Shown here: one piece after another, positions 8,776 to 17,026 of the stretch | Layout: every line of letters begins with the position of its first letter | How positions within the stretch are numbered: the stretch's first letter is position 1 | From: Deinococcus metallilatus | Lineage (GTDB): Bacteria > Deinococcota > Deinococci > Deinococcales > Deinococcaceae | Length of the DNA: 64,000 nt | NCBI RefSeq assembly: GCF_004758605.1 | Contig: NZ_CP038510.1 | Location: 232,501 to 296,500 of the forward strand | Direction of reading: 5' to 3' | Notes under the pieces: model-generated | Seen by the model: the letters and a program-made list of their open reading frames with translations, nothing else | Told to the model about the DNA's origin: nothing | The model's database searches: none | Made by a program: the position numbers and the translations under genes

Positions 8776-9528
8776 TTACCCCATGAACGTGCGGATGAGT
8801 TCGACCATCCGCCGCACCTGCTCTGCACTGGTTTCCCGCTTAAGGTCCTCCGTGTCCGGCGCAGCCTTGTTGAAGTGAACCTGAGTCTGCCCGAATGTCA
8901 TCGGGCTGGGGACGGCTTGCAGCGCGGAGAAATGCACCTCTGCCAGGGGTACACCCTCCAGCACCTGCCTGATGTTGTGGGGCCGCAGCCCGCCGCACCC
9001 CAGAATGGTGATGCGGTTCCCCGCCGCGCTGACAAGTTGCCTCAGCGTCGCTGCTCCTTCCACGGCACTCCCTCGCTGGCCGCTGGTGAGGACACGGTCT
9101 ACCCCACACTCCACCAGCACCTCCAGGGCTTCCAGGGGATCGCGCGCCTGATCGAAGGCCCGGTGGAACGTGACGCTCATGGGGCGCGCGGCCTGGACCA
9201 GTTGCCGGGTGCGTTCCCGGTCCACCTCTCCTGCCTGCGTGAGGCAACCGATGACAACGCCGTGGACGCTGCATTCCCGCAGCCATTCCACGTCACGCAA
9301 CAGGGTAGTGAATTCCTCATCGGAGTACAGGAAGTCCCCTTCACGCGGGCGGACGAGGACATGCACCGGAATCCGGGCCACCTCCAGGGCACGTTCCACG
9401 ACGCCGGGGCCAGGTGTCAGGCCCCCCAGGGCCAACCCCGCACAGAGTTCTACCCGGTCGGCCCCGTTCTGCTGGGCGGTCACCACCGCGTCCACACCCT
9501 CAACGCACACCTCGATCAACGGAGTCAT
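8776..9528 (-). CDS. cutC: CutC-family TIM-barrel protein
   Basis: A 250-residue CutC homologue. Characteristic segments are IEVCVEGVDAVVTAQQNGADRVELCAGL at the N-terminus (split by family as EVC..GADRVELC), VHVLVRPREGDFLYSDEE, VIGCLTQAGEVD, MSVTFHRAFDQARDP and VLTSGQRGSAVEG. CutC was first linked to copper tolerance, but its biochemical role is unsettled, and nothing here suggests copper handling. The ATG at 9528 overlaps the stop of the upstream M81 gene (ATGA), making it the last gene of the fucose operon. An upstream in-frame start at 9573 would overlap more and lacks family similarity, so it was not used. Confidence 0.9.
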   Translation of the reverse strand: MTPLIEVCVEGVDAVVTAQQNGADRVELCAGLALGGLTPGPGVVERALEVARIPVHVLVRPREGDFLYSDEEFTTLLRDVEWLRECSVHGVVIGCLTQAGEVDRERTRQLVQAARPMSVTFHRAFDQARDPLEALEVLVECGVDRVLTSGQRGSAVEGAATLRQLVSAAGNRITILGCGGLRPHNIRQVLEGVPLAEVHFSALQAVPSPMTFGQTQVHFNKAAPDTEDLKRETSAEQVRRMVELIRTFMG

Positions 9529-10973
9529 GCTTGTCGGGCGGGCTGCCTGGAGAAGCGGGCCACCGGGGTCCACTCAAACGCCTGGTCGAACGGAAAGGTG
9601 GGGCGGTGGGTCTGCCGCCGCTCCAGCCGGGGAATGTCCTGGTCGACCACGCCCGGGGAGAGGGCCATCAAGCTGGGATTTGCCAGGGGGGCCAGTTCCG
9701 GGGAGAGGTAGCCGGACTTCACGACGAGCACCCCCACCTGCCGGGGGTCGAGGCCGAGGCGCCCGAAGTCCGCGAGGTCATGGTAGGGGCGGCGCTGGCT
9801 CGCGAGCACCAGGGTGACGCCACCACCCTGTACGACGGCCTGCGGGTTGCCCGTGTCCGTTCCGGGATCGAGGTGCAGCACCTTTCCCCGGAAGGTCACG
9901 GGCGGGCTGCTGGAGTCGAGCTGGCCGCCCACCTGAAGCTCGACGGTAGCCCCCAGTCCGGCCTCGAAGCATTGCCGAGTGGCAGGAGCGTCGGCAATGC
10001 CCGCCACGAGGACGCCTGGCACGTCCTGCCGCAGGAGTTCGCGCAGGACGTCGGCCCGGTCCCCCACACCGCCCCCAGTCGGATTGTCGCCGGAGTCAGC
10101 CAGGATCACTGGCACGGTCTCGCTGGCCTTCGCCCAGGTGACGCATTCCTCGACGTTGCCCACCCGTGTACCGAACTGAAACTCTTGCCGGGCGTCCCAG
10201 TACCGCTGGGCCAGTGCCTCCGTTGCGGTGGCCTGCTGATCGGCGGGCATCTCCAGGGCGGTGATGACCGCGCTGGCCGTGGCCCGTGGCTCGTCCGCCC
10301 AGACATACCCGACGAGCAGAGAGGCGTCCAGCACGCCGGGCAGGGCGCCGAACTCGCCCAGTTCGGCGTACAGGCGCCGGGCGGGTTCGTCCTCGGTGCT
10401 CGTCCGCTCGCCCGGCAGAAGTACTGGGATGGGTACCCAGGAGAGACGGGGGCGGACGCCCTGCTCCAGGCAGTGGACGAGCAGGTCGAAGGCCCGCTGC
10501 TGCGTCTCGAACACGTCGATATGCGGCGCGGTGCGGTAGGCCGTCAGAGCGTCGAGGTTGTCGATGATGCGTCCGCTGAGGTTGCCGTGCAGGTCGTAGC
10601 TGGCGCAGATCAGGCAGCCCTCGCCGACCACCTCGCGGGTCGCGGCGATCCAGTCGCCCTCGGCGTCCAGCAGACCTTCAACGAACATGGCCCCGTGCAT
10701 CGCCAGGTACACCCCATCGAGGGGCAGCGCGGCGCGCAGACCTTCGAGGAACTCGGCCTTGAAGCGCTGGTACGTCTCGTGGGACACGGGACCGCCGGGG
10801 ATGGCGCGGGCGTGCAGCACGGGGATGATCTCGTGCTGCGTGTCTTGCAGGTAGGTGAAGTTGGGGTGCTGGGGCAACTCCGGGCCACGCACGACCCGGA
10901 AGTGATGGTCCTCGCTGAGCACCGGATTGTAGGTGCTGCACTCGGTGTGGATGCCGCCGACGGCGATACGCAT
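9525..10973 (-). CDS. M81-family (MlrC-like) metalloprotein
   Basis: 482 residues of the M81 family, named after MlrC of microcystin degradation but mostly of unknown substrate. Features visible are the N-terminal GGIHTECSTYNPVLS, MHGAMFVEGLLDAEGDW, SYDLHGNLS, a central ADSGDNPTGGGVGD and a C-terminal VVKSGYLSPELAPLA. The His and Asp residues in these motifs are the likely metal ligands. ATG 10973 has AAGGAG upstream. It lies 40 bp after the hydrolase gene of the fucose pathway and overlaps cutC, so it is co-expressed with fucose catabolism. Function is unknown; a peptidase or amidohydrolase acting on a sugar-amide is only a guess. Confidence 0.88.
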   Translation of the reverse strand: MRIAVGGIHTECSTYNPVLSEDHHFRVVRGPELPQHPNFTYLQDTQHEIIPVLHARAIPGGPVSHETYQRFKAEFLEGLRAALPLDGVYLAMHGAMFVEGLLDAEGDWIAATREVVGEGCLICASYDLHGNLSGRIIDNLDALTAYRTAPHIDVFETQQRAFDLLVHCLEQGVRPRLSWVPIPVLLPGERTSTEDEPARRLYAELGEFGALPGVLDASLLVGYVWADEPRATASAVITALEMPADQQATATEALAQRYWDARQEFQFGTRVGNVEECVTWAKASETVPVILADSGDNPTGGGVGDRADVLRELLRQDVPGVLVAGIADAPATRQCFEAGLGATVELQVGGQLDSSSPPVTFRGKVLHLDPGTDTGNPQAVVQGGGVTLVLASQRRPYHDLADFGRLGLDPRQVGVLVVKSGYLSPELAPLANPSLMALSPGVVDQDIPRLERRQTHRPTFPFDQAFEWTPVARFSRQPARQA

Positions 10974-11013
10974 ACATGCTCCTTCTTGGAGAGAACCTGG
11001 GAGGGGACAGGGG

Positions 11014-11859
11014 TCAGATGTCGGCGCGGCAGGTCTGGCGCTGCTCGCCCAGACCGTCGATGCCGAGATGCATGACCTGCCCCGGTCGCAGGTAGGGAGG
11101 TGGGGTCATGCCGAGGGCGACCCCGTGCGGCGTGCCGGTGCTGATGATGTCGCCGGGCTGGAGGCTCATGAAGCGGCTGACATAGCTCACGATCTGCGCG
11201 ACGCTGAAGATCATGTCGCCCGTATGCCCCGTCTGGCGGCGCACCCCGTCCACATCCAACCACAGGCCGAGGGCCTGCGGATCGGGGACGTCGTCGGTGG
11301 TGACGAGCCAGGGGCCAATCGGGCCGAAGGTGTCGCAGCCCTTGCCCTTGTCCCAGGTGCCGCCGCGTTCCAGTTGGTACTCACGTTCGGACAGGTCGTT
11401 GACGACACAGTACCCGGCGATGTGGGAAAGGGCGTCAGCCTCGCTCACGCGCTTTGCTAGCCTGCCGATCACGACACCAAGTTCGACCTCCCAGTCACTC
11501 TTCGTGCTTCCCGGGGGGAGCAGGACATCATCGTTCGGGCCAATGATGGCGCTGGTGGCCTTCATGAAGAGGATAGGTTCTTCCGGATACGCCGCCCCGG
11601 TTTCGTCGGCGTGGTGGCGGTAGTTCAGGCCAATGCACACGAACTTCCCCACCTGGCCGACGCAGGGCCCCAGGCGTGGCTGGACCGTCACAGCAGGAAG
11701 GTCCTGCGGGGAGAGGGCGCGCAGCCGGTCCAGGGTCGCCGGGGTCAGCGTGGCGGGCGTGAGGTCGGGAATCATGGCGCTCAGGTCGCGGAGTGTGCCG
11801 CTCGCGTCGAGCAGGCCAGGACGTTCCTGCCCGGCGGGGCCGTAGCGCAGCAGCTTCAT
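11014..11859 (-). CDS. Fumarylacetoacetate hydrolase family: 2,4-diketo-3-deoxy-L-fuconate hydrolase
   Basis: Last step of the non-phosphorylative fucose route: cleaves 2,4-diketo-3-deoxy-L-fuconate to pyruvate and L-lactate (role from context). The 281 residues carry the FAH-fold core: FVCIGLNYRHHADE, EPILFMKATSAIIGPNDDV, the metal-binding DWEVELGVVIG (Glu-x-Glu) and GDIISTGTPHGVALGM. The ATG at 11859 overlaps the upstream dehydrogenase stop (ATGA); a longer in-frame extension to 12234 runs through that gene and is rejected. Fold assignment is firm; the exact substrate is inferred from the five pathway genes directly upstream. Confidence 0.92.
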   Translation of the reverse strand: MKLLRYGPAGQERPGLLDASGTLRDLSAMIPDLTPATLTPATLDRLRALSPQDLPAVTVQPRLGPCVGQVGKFVCIGLNYRHHADETGAAYPEEPILFMKATSAIIGPNDDVLLPPGSTKSDWEVELGVVIGRLAKRVSEADALSHIAGYCVVNDLSEREYQLERGGTWDKGKGCDTFGPIGPWLVTTDDVPDPQALGLWLDVDGVRRQTGHTGDMIFSVAQIVSYVSRFMSLQPGDIISTGTPHGVALGMTPPPYLRPGQVMHLGIDGLGEQRQTCRADI

Positions 11860-12599
11860 GCGTTGCTCCAGCCGCCGTCGATGACGTGAATCTGGCCTGT
11901 CGTGAAGCTGGCTTCGTCGCTGGCGAGGTACGCGGCAAGGGCCGCAACCTCCCCCGGTTTCCCGATTCGTCCCAGCGGTTGCCGGGCGACAAAGGCAGCG
12001 TACACAGTCTCCTCGTCCTCGCCGCTGGCCGCGGCCTGCGCGCGGATACGCTCCCGCAAGCTGGGGCTTTCCACGGTGCCGGGGCAGATGGCGTTCACAC
12101 GCACGCCCCGCGTGACGTAGTCGGCGGCCACCGACCGGGTCATCCCGATCACGGCAGCCTTGCTCGCACCATACACGAAGCGGTTCGGCACGCCGAGGAT
12201 GCTGCTCGCCACGGACGCCACGTTGATGATGCACCCCCCCCCGGTGGCAAGCATCCCCGGCAGCACGGCCTGCATGGTCCAGAACATCGAGCGGGCGTTC
12301 AGGTTGAAGCTGAAGTCCCAGTCGGCGTCGGTCGTGTCAAGGATCGTGCCGTTGTGGACGAACCCGGCACTGTTCACCAACACGTCCACGGTGCCCAGCT
12401 CATCCACCAGCGCCTGAATCTGGTCACGGCGGGTTACGTCCAGCGCGCGGGTCCGGGCGTCCAGCCCTTCCAGCAACTCCGGACGGAGGTCGGTGGCGGT
12501 GACGTTCCCGCCCTCGGCAATGAGGCGCTCAGCGATGGCGCGGCCGATCCCCTGACCAGCGGCAGTAACGAGAACATTCTTTCCGGCGAGTCGGTTCAT
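11856..12599 (-). CDS. SDR oxidoreductase: 2-keto-3-deoxy-L-fuconate 4-dehydrogenase
   Basis: NAD-dependent short-chain dehydrogenase of 247 residues expected to oxidise 2-keto-3-deoxy-L-fuconate at C4. The cofactor loop is TAAGQGIG (about residues 12-19), with NSAG near residue 90 and the catalytic YGASK. The unusual TAAGQGIG matches the Xanthomonas campestris fuconate-pathway enzyme as I recall it. It starts 4 nt inside the dehydratase stop and overlaps the hydrolase start by 4 nt. Other SDR substrates cannot be excluded from sequence alone, but position between fuconate dehydratase and the hydrolase makes this role very likely. Confidence 0.9.
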   Translation of the reverse strand: MNRLAGKNVLVTAAGQGIGRAIAERLIAEGGNVTATDLRPELLEGLDARTRALDVTRRDQIQALVDELGTVDVLVNSAGFVHNGTILDTTDADWDFSFNLNARSMFWTMQAVLPGMLATGGGCIINVASVASSILGVPNRFVYGASKAAVIGMTRSVAADYVTRGVRVNAICPGTVESPSLRERIRAQAAASGEDEETVYAAFVARQPLGRIGKPGEVAALAAYLASDEASFTTGQIHVIDGGWSNA

Positions 12600-13918
12600 G
12601 GCTGCACTTCCTGGGGGCGATGTTCCTGGGTCCAGACGGGACCGTCGGGGTAGCGGTAGTCCAGTAGGGTCTGGGCGTGCATCTCGATGCTGTAGCCGGG
12701 CCGGATGGGCGCGAGGTAATGACCCCGCTCAATGCGGACGGGGTCGAGGAAATGCTCGTGCAGGTGGTCCACGTACTCGGTGAAGCGGCCCTCCAGGCTC
12801 CCACTGACGCTCACGTAGTCCCACATGCTGAGGTGCTGCACGTACTCGCACAGGCCCACGCCGCCCGCGTGTGGGCAGACCTTCACGCCGAACTTGGCGG
12901 CCAGCAGGATGATCAGCAGGTTCTCGTTCACGCCACCCACCCGGCAGGCGTCGATCTGCGCGTACCCGATCCCGTCCAGTTGCAGCAGTTGCTTGAACAT
13001 CAGGCGGTTTTGCAGCATCTCGCCGGTGGCGACGCGGGTGCCTGCCTCCCGCAGCGCCGCGTCGATCCGCGCGTGGCCCAGCAGGTCGTCGGGGCTGGTG
13101 GGTTCCTCCACCCAGAGGGGCCGGAAGTCGAGGAGCTGGCGGCTGTACTCGATCGCCTCCTCCACCTCCCAGACCTGGTTGGCATCCACCATCAAGGCCC
13201 GGTCGGGGCCGATCACGTCGCGCACGATGGCCGCGCGGCGGCGGTCACTCTCCAGGTCGCGGCCCACCTTGATCTTGAAGCCGCCGAAACCCGCGTCCAG
13301 CGCCTCCTGGGTAAGGCGGCGGACTTTCTCGTCGCTGTAGCCCAGCCAGCCCGCGCTGGTGGTGTAGGCCGGGTAGCCGCGCGCGCGCAGGTGCGCCTCA
13401 CGGTCCTCCACGCCGGGGCGAGCCTCTCGCAGCAGCGCCAGCGCCTCTTCCGGCGTGAGGGCGTCCGTGACGTACCGGAAGTCCAGGCAGCGGACGAGTT
13501 CCTCCGGCGTGAGGTCCACCAGCAGCTTCCACAGGGGCTTGCCCTCCGCTTTCGCCCACAGGTCCCACACGGCGTTCACGACGGCGCCCGTGGCAAGGTG
13601 CACGACGCCCTTGTCCGGGCCGAGCCAGCGCATCTGGCTGTCCCCGGTCAACTCGTGCCAGAAGGCCCCCATATCCCGCGTGAGATCCGCGAGGCTGCGC
13701 CCGACCAGGCGGCCCGCAATGGCCTGCACGGCGGCGCACACGAGGTCGTTGCCCCGTCCGATGGTGAAGGTCAGGCCATGCCCTTCCAGCGCCCCATCGG
13801 TGTGGAGGATGACGTAGGCGGCGCTGTAATCCGGGTCCGGGTTCATGGCGTCGCTGCCGGAGAAATCCCGGCTGGTGGGGAAACGGAGGTCCTTGACGGT
13901 GACATGGGTGATCTTCAT
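12596..13918 (-). CDS. fucD: L-fuconate dehydratase (enolase superfamily)
   Basis: Dehydrates L-fuconate to 2-keto-3-deoxy-L-fuconate. The 440 residues match the roughly 441 of X. campestris FucD, and the start VKDLRFPTSRDFSGSDAMNP followed by DPDYSAAYV is near-diagnostic. Mandelate-racemase-type catalytic elements are FKIKVG (the KxK base), VDANQVW (Asp), VEEPTSPDD (Glu), ATGEML (Glu) and CPHAGGVGLCE (His). ATG 13918 is chosen because it begins at the conserved MKITHVTVKDLRF and overlaps the lactonase stop (ATGA); an upstream start at 13966 would add non-conserved residues. Confidence 0.95.
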   Translation of the reverse strand: MKITHVTVKDLRFPTSRDFSGSDAMNPDPDYSAAYVILHTDGALEGHGLTFTIGRGNDLVCAAVQAIAGRLVGRSLADLTRDMGAFWHELTGDSQMRWLGPDKGVVHLATGAVVNAVWDLWAKAEGKPLWKLLVDLTPEELVRCLDFRYVTDALTPEEALALLREARPGVEDREAHLRARGYPAYTTSAGWLGYSDEKVRRLTQEALDAGFGGFKIKVGRDLESDRRRAAIVRDVIGPDRALMVDANQVWEVEEAIEYSRQLLDFRPLWVEEPTSPDDLLGHARIDAALREAGTRVATGEMLQNRLMFKQLLQLDGIGYAQIDACRVGGVNENLLIILLAAKFGVKVCPHAGGVGLCEYVQHLSMWDYVSVSGSLEGRFTEYVDHLHEHFLDPVRIERGHYLAPIRPGYSIEMHAQTLLDYRYPDGPVWTQEHRPQEVQP

Positions 13919-14730
13919 GCGGGCTCCCGGTCGAGACGGTAGTAGCGGCAGGCGTTCTCCCACCACAGGCGCGCGTCCGCCAGCGGACCGGCGGCGCGGG
14001 CCAGGGTGTCCAGGGTGGTGAGGTAGGGAGTCTTCAGGGTGCTGACGGGCCAGTCGCCGCCGTACATGACCCGCTCAGGACCAAAAACGTTCAGGCCATG
14101 CCTGACGGCTTCCGCGAGGCGCGTCTCGTCGACCGGGGCCGTGAAGTGGGTAAGCAGGCCGCTGAGCTTGACGGCCACATTCGGCAGGGCGGCCACGCTG
14201 CTTAAGTCATCCTGCCAGCGCGTCAGGTCGCCCTCCAACGGTGGGTTGCCCAGGTGGTCGAGGATGAAGGTCGTGCCGGGATGTTCCCGGATGGCACGCT
14301 CAGCCTCCGGCAGTTGCTCGGCGCGCACGACGAGGTCCACGCTCAGATTCCACTCTGCGAGGCGGTCCAGGGCGTGCCCCACGTCGGCGCGGCGCAGCCA
14401 CAGCCGGTCCGGGATGGCGTGCGTGAGGTGCCGCACCCCCTTGAACAGCGGGTCGGCGGGTTTCTCCAGGGGCGCCGTGAGGTCCAGCCAGCCCACCACA
14501 CCCCGAATCCACCCCACCCGGCGCGCCAGGTCGAGCGCCCAGGCATTCTCACGCGGGTCGTGACTGGCCTGCACGTAAATGCCCGCCACCACCCCGGCGG
14601 CCCGGCGCTCCGCGTCCAGCGCCTCTGGGAGAAAGGGGCGGCAGAGCGGCTCGCTGTCCGCCAGCCAGAAGTAGTGGAGCTGCTCCGGGTGCCAGAAGTG
14701 GATGTGGGTGTCGATGACCGGCCCCCTCAC
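13915..14730 (-). CDS. L-fuconolactone hydrolase (amidohydrolase 2 family)
   Basis: Opens L-fucono-lactone to L-fuconate. This COG3618-type amidohydrolase has 271 residues and begins IDTHIHFWHPEQLHYFW, with the metal-site HxH. Later elements are IYVQASHDPRENAWALDLA, FILDHLGNPPLEG and VMYGGDWPVSTL (Asp of the active site). The GTG start at 14730 overlaps the mutarotase stop (GTGA) and puts IDTHIH at the N-terminus where the family has it. The remainder of the upstream open frame is not conserved. Function is inferred from family plus its place between mutarotase and fuconate dehydratase. Confidence 0.92.
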   Translation of the reverse strand: MRGPVIDTHIHFWHPEQLHYFWLADSEPLCRPFLPEALDAERRAAGVVAGIYVQASHDPRENAWALDLARRVGWIRGVVGWLDLTAPLEKPADPLFKGVRHLTHAIPDRLWLRRADVGHALDRLAEWNLSVDLVVRAEQLPEAERAIREHPGTTFILDHLGNPPLEGDLTRWQDDLSSVAALPNVAVKLSGLLTHFTAPVDETRLAEAVRHGLNVFGPERVMYGGDWPVSTLKTPYLTTLDTLARAAGPLADARLWWENACRYYRLDREPA

Positions 14731-15071
14731 GGCGCGTCCCCCGGCATGCAGAACACCTGCGGCAGGGTCAGCCACTGCTCGCCATCCGGCGTGCCGGGCA
14801 GGCGCTCCTGGCAGGGATCCGTCCGTGCCCACCATGCCTGCGTGACCGGGTCGGCGGCGATGCGGGCGGTGTCCGCCGCCCAGTCTTCCCCGGTGTACTC
14901 GAAGTACGCGAACAGTAGCTCCCCGTACTCGAAGATGGAGTAGTTGCGGATGTTCGCGGCCTGAAGCGTGGCGAGGACACCCGGCCACGGCTCGGCATGC
15001 AGCGCGAGGTACGCTTCCCGGTATTCGGGGCGCAGGCGGATCACCTGCCCGACCCGTTTCACGCCGCTCAC
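14727..15071 (-). CDS. L-rhamnose/L-fucose mutarotase family protein
   Basis: A 114-residue RhaM-type mutarotase (COG3254) that interconverts sugar anomers so the dehydrogenase receives its preferred form. Family motifs are QVIRLRPEYREAYLALHAEPWPGVLATL (start of the dimeric alpha-beta barrel), NYSIFEYGELLFAYFEY and TQAWWARTDPCQERLPGT (Trp and Pro near the active site). GTG start at 15071 overlaps the aldo/keto reductase stop, and its own stop overlaps the lactonase start. The operon points to L-fucose rather than rhamnose as substrate. Confidence 0.93.
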   Translation of the reverse strand: MSGVKRVGQVIRLRPEYREAYLALHAEPWPGVLATLQAANIRNYSIFEYGELLFAYFEYTGEDWAADTARIAADPVTQAWWARTDPCQERLPGTPDGEQWLTLPQVFCMPGDAP

Positions 15072-16144
15072 GGCATCTCCCGTTCAGGGGGCGCATCCGG
15101 CACGGGTGCGTCGGGTCGCAGCAGCCCGGCTTCGCGGAGTTCCGCCCAGCAGTCTTGCGGCACAGGCTGCTGCCACAGGGCCACGTTCTCCCGCAGATGC
15201 GCCGTGGTGCCCACCCCCACGAGCGTACTCACCACGGCTGGGTGTGCCGCCGGGAATTGCAGGGCGGCGGCCTTGAGGGAGACGCCGTGGCGGGCGCAGA
15301 CGGCCTGCATCCGCCGGGCACGGTCCCGCAGGGCTTCCGGTACCGCCGCGTAGTCGTAGTGGCCGTGCTCCGGGTCGGCCAGCAGGCCGCTGTTGTACAC
15401 GCCCCCCACCACCACGCTTACCCGCCGTTCCAGACACGCGGGCAGCAGGTCGTCCAGCGCCCCCTGTTCAAGCAGGGTGTAGCGGCCCGCGAGAAGGATC
15501 ACGTCACAGCCGCTCTCGCGCACGATCTCCGTGAGCTGGGCGGCCTGGTTCATACCCGCCCCGTAGGCCCGGATGACGCCCTGGTCGCGCAGGTCCTCCA
15601 GAGCGCGCGCCGCCCCACCCAGCAAGTCGCGGGTACGGACACCGGTGACGTCCGGGTCATGGATAAATGCGATGTCCAGCCGATCCAGGCCCAGACGCGC
15701 CAGGCTCTCCTCGACACTGCGCTGCACTCCATCGTAGGAATAGTCGTATACGACGTTCAGGGGGCTGGACGTGCAAAAAACCTTCTGCCCGTCCTCTCCA
15801 ATCTGCGAGGGGTGGACAGGGGCGTCCGCGCGCAGCAGGCGGCCCACTTTGGTGGAGAGGGTATAGGTTTCGCGGGCGTGTGGGGCGAGGGCTGACCGCA
15901 GGTACGTCTCCGATTGCCCGAAGCCGTACCAGGGCGCGGTGTCGAGGTGGGTCACGCCGAGCGCCAGCGCCTCATCCACGAGGTCAAGCGCGGTGTCCGG
16001 CTCGCACGGCTCGTACAGTCCGCCCAGGTTGGCTGTGCCGAGGCCCAGCGCGCAGACGTGGCCCCGCCCATTCAGGAGCGCACGGGTCGCAACCGGGGCC
16101 TTCCCGCGGGCGGAGGCGTGGGAGGAAAGCGGGGGATTTGCCAT
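15068..16144 (-). CDS. Aldo/keto reductase: L-fucose (D-threo-aldose) 1-dehydrogenase
   Basis: First oxidative step of the pathway: NAD(P)-linked oxidation of L-fucose to the lactone. The 358-residue aldo/keto reductase shows LGLGTANLGGLYEP, the catalytic Asp and Tyr in THLDTAPWYGFGQSE, a Lys in LSTKVGRLL, and IAFIHDPD (His). An insertion with VVYDYSYDGVQRSVEESLARLGLDR is typical of the D-threo-aldose dehydrogenase branch. ATG 16144 has GGAGG 4 nt upstream; the frame continues upstream to 16240 but through the promoter. It is the first gene of the fucose catabolic operon. Confidence 0.92.
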   Translation of the reverse strand: MANPPLSSHASARGKAPVATRALLNGRGHVCALGLGTANLGGLYEPCEPDTALDLVDEALALGVTHLDTAPWYGFGQSETYLRSALAPHARETYTLSTKVGRLLRADAPVHPSQIGEDGQKVFCTSSPLNVVYDYSYDGVQRSVEESLARLGLDRLDIAFIHDPDVTGVRTRDLLGGAARALEDLRDQGVIRAYGAGMNQAAQLTEIVRESGCDVILLAGRYTLLEQGALDDLLPACLERRVSVVVGGVYNSGLLADPEHGHYDYAAVPEALRDRARRMQAVCARHGVSLKAAALQFPAAHPAVVSTLVGVGTTAHLRENVALWQQPVPQDCWAELREAGLLRPDAPVPDAPPEREMP

Positions 16145-16211
16145 AAGACCTCCGGGGGAGGGCAACGTGCGCGGGAAGGTGCAGCGGAAGACAGAGAGGG
16201 AAGACCGTCCC

Positions 16212-16252
16212 ACCGTAGTGATCTCCTCCCTGGCTGTCAAGTGGTCAGGCCA
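16212..16252 (-). promoter_or_regulatory. Promoter and GntR-type operator of the fucose catabolic operon
   Basis: Read on the minus strand, TTGACA (complement of 16235-16240), 17 bp, then TACGGT (complement of 16212-16217). Directly upstream of the -35 lies TGGTCAGGCCA (16242-16252), a near-perfect palindrome resembling the TGGT-N-ACCA sites of FadR-type GntR regulators. The adjacent gntR gene makes it the likely operator. Confidence 0.65.
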
Positions 16253-16273
16253 GTTGCCGTAGAAAGATCGGAT

Positions 16274-16975
16274 TCAGCCTCCGTCTGCGGAGAGCCAGTT
16301 GTCGGTCATCTGCCGCACGCTCTGCGACAGGTGGGCCTGGACCACGCGCCTGGCCGCCTTCGCGTCCCCTGCGGCCAGAGCGCCGTAGATTGCCTGGTGA
16401 TCGCGCAGCACCCGGGCACGCGCCTTCGCGCTGGCGGCGATATGCTCATCGAACTTGCTGGACACCGTATGTCCCCGTTGGTCCCACAGGCCGACCAGGA
16501 TGCCGTACACGACCTGGTTGCCCGCCGCCTCCGCGATCACGAGGTGAAACTCGCGGTCCAGCGCGTAGCTCCAGCGCCGTGCCTCCAACTCCTGCCCAAG
16601 GAGCCGTAGGTTCTCCCCGAGAAGGCCCAGTTGCTCGGGCTGAATGGTGCGGGCAGCCAGGGCCGCGACCTCCGGCTCGATCAGCAGGCGGGCTTGCTGG
16701 ACCTCGATGGGGGAGGGGGCGGTGGCGGGGAGCGCCGGAGCCGCCCCCTCCCGGATGAAGACGCCCACCCCCACCCGGACCTCCACCAGCCCGGACACCT
16801 CCAGGGCGATCAGCGCCTCGCGGATCGTCGGGCGGCTCACCCCGAAAAGCTGGCTCAGGTCGCGCTCCGACGGGAGCTGTTGCCCCGCGCGGAACTCCCC
16901 CTCCTGAACGAGGCGGGTGATCTGCTCGGCGATCTGCGTGTAGAGGCGTCGGCTCTCGACGGCCTGAATGGGCAT
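16274..16975 (-). CDS. GntR-family regulator, FadR/FCD subfamily (fucose operon)
   Basis: 233-residue regulator. The N-terminal winged helix is RLYTQIAEQITRLVQEGEF then LPSERDLSQLFGVSRPTIREAL (residues about 11-57). The C-terminal FCD domain has the metal/effector residues in EPEVAALAA, DREFHLVIAEAAGN and HQAIYGALAAGD with a final AHL. FadR-type proteins usually bind an organic acid or sugar acid, so a fuconate-pathway intermediate is the natural candidate. It lies 130 bp upstream of the catabolic operon, same strand, with an operator-like palindrome in between, and 51 bp after the ROK regulator gene. Confidence 0.9.
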   Translation of the reverse strand: MPIQAVESRRLYTQIAEQITRLVQEGEFRAGQQLPSERDLSQLFGVSRPTIREALIALEVSGLVEVRVGVGVFIREGAAPALPATAPSPIEVQQARLLIEPEVAALAARTIQPEQLGLLGENLRLLGQELEARRWSYALDREFHLVIAEAAGNQVVYGILVGLWDQRGHTVSSKFDEHIAASAKARARVLRDHQAIYGALAAGDAKAARRVVQAHLSQSVRQMTDNWLSADGG

Positions 16976-17026
16976 ACGGCCTCCTTGACGGCGCAGTATA
17001 GGCTGGGAGCGCGCGGGCGGCCCCGC

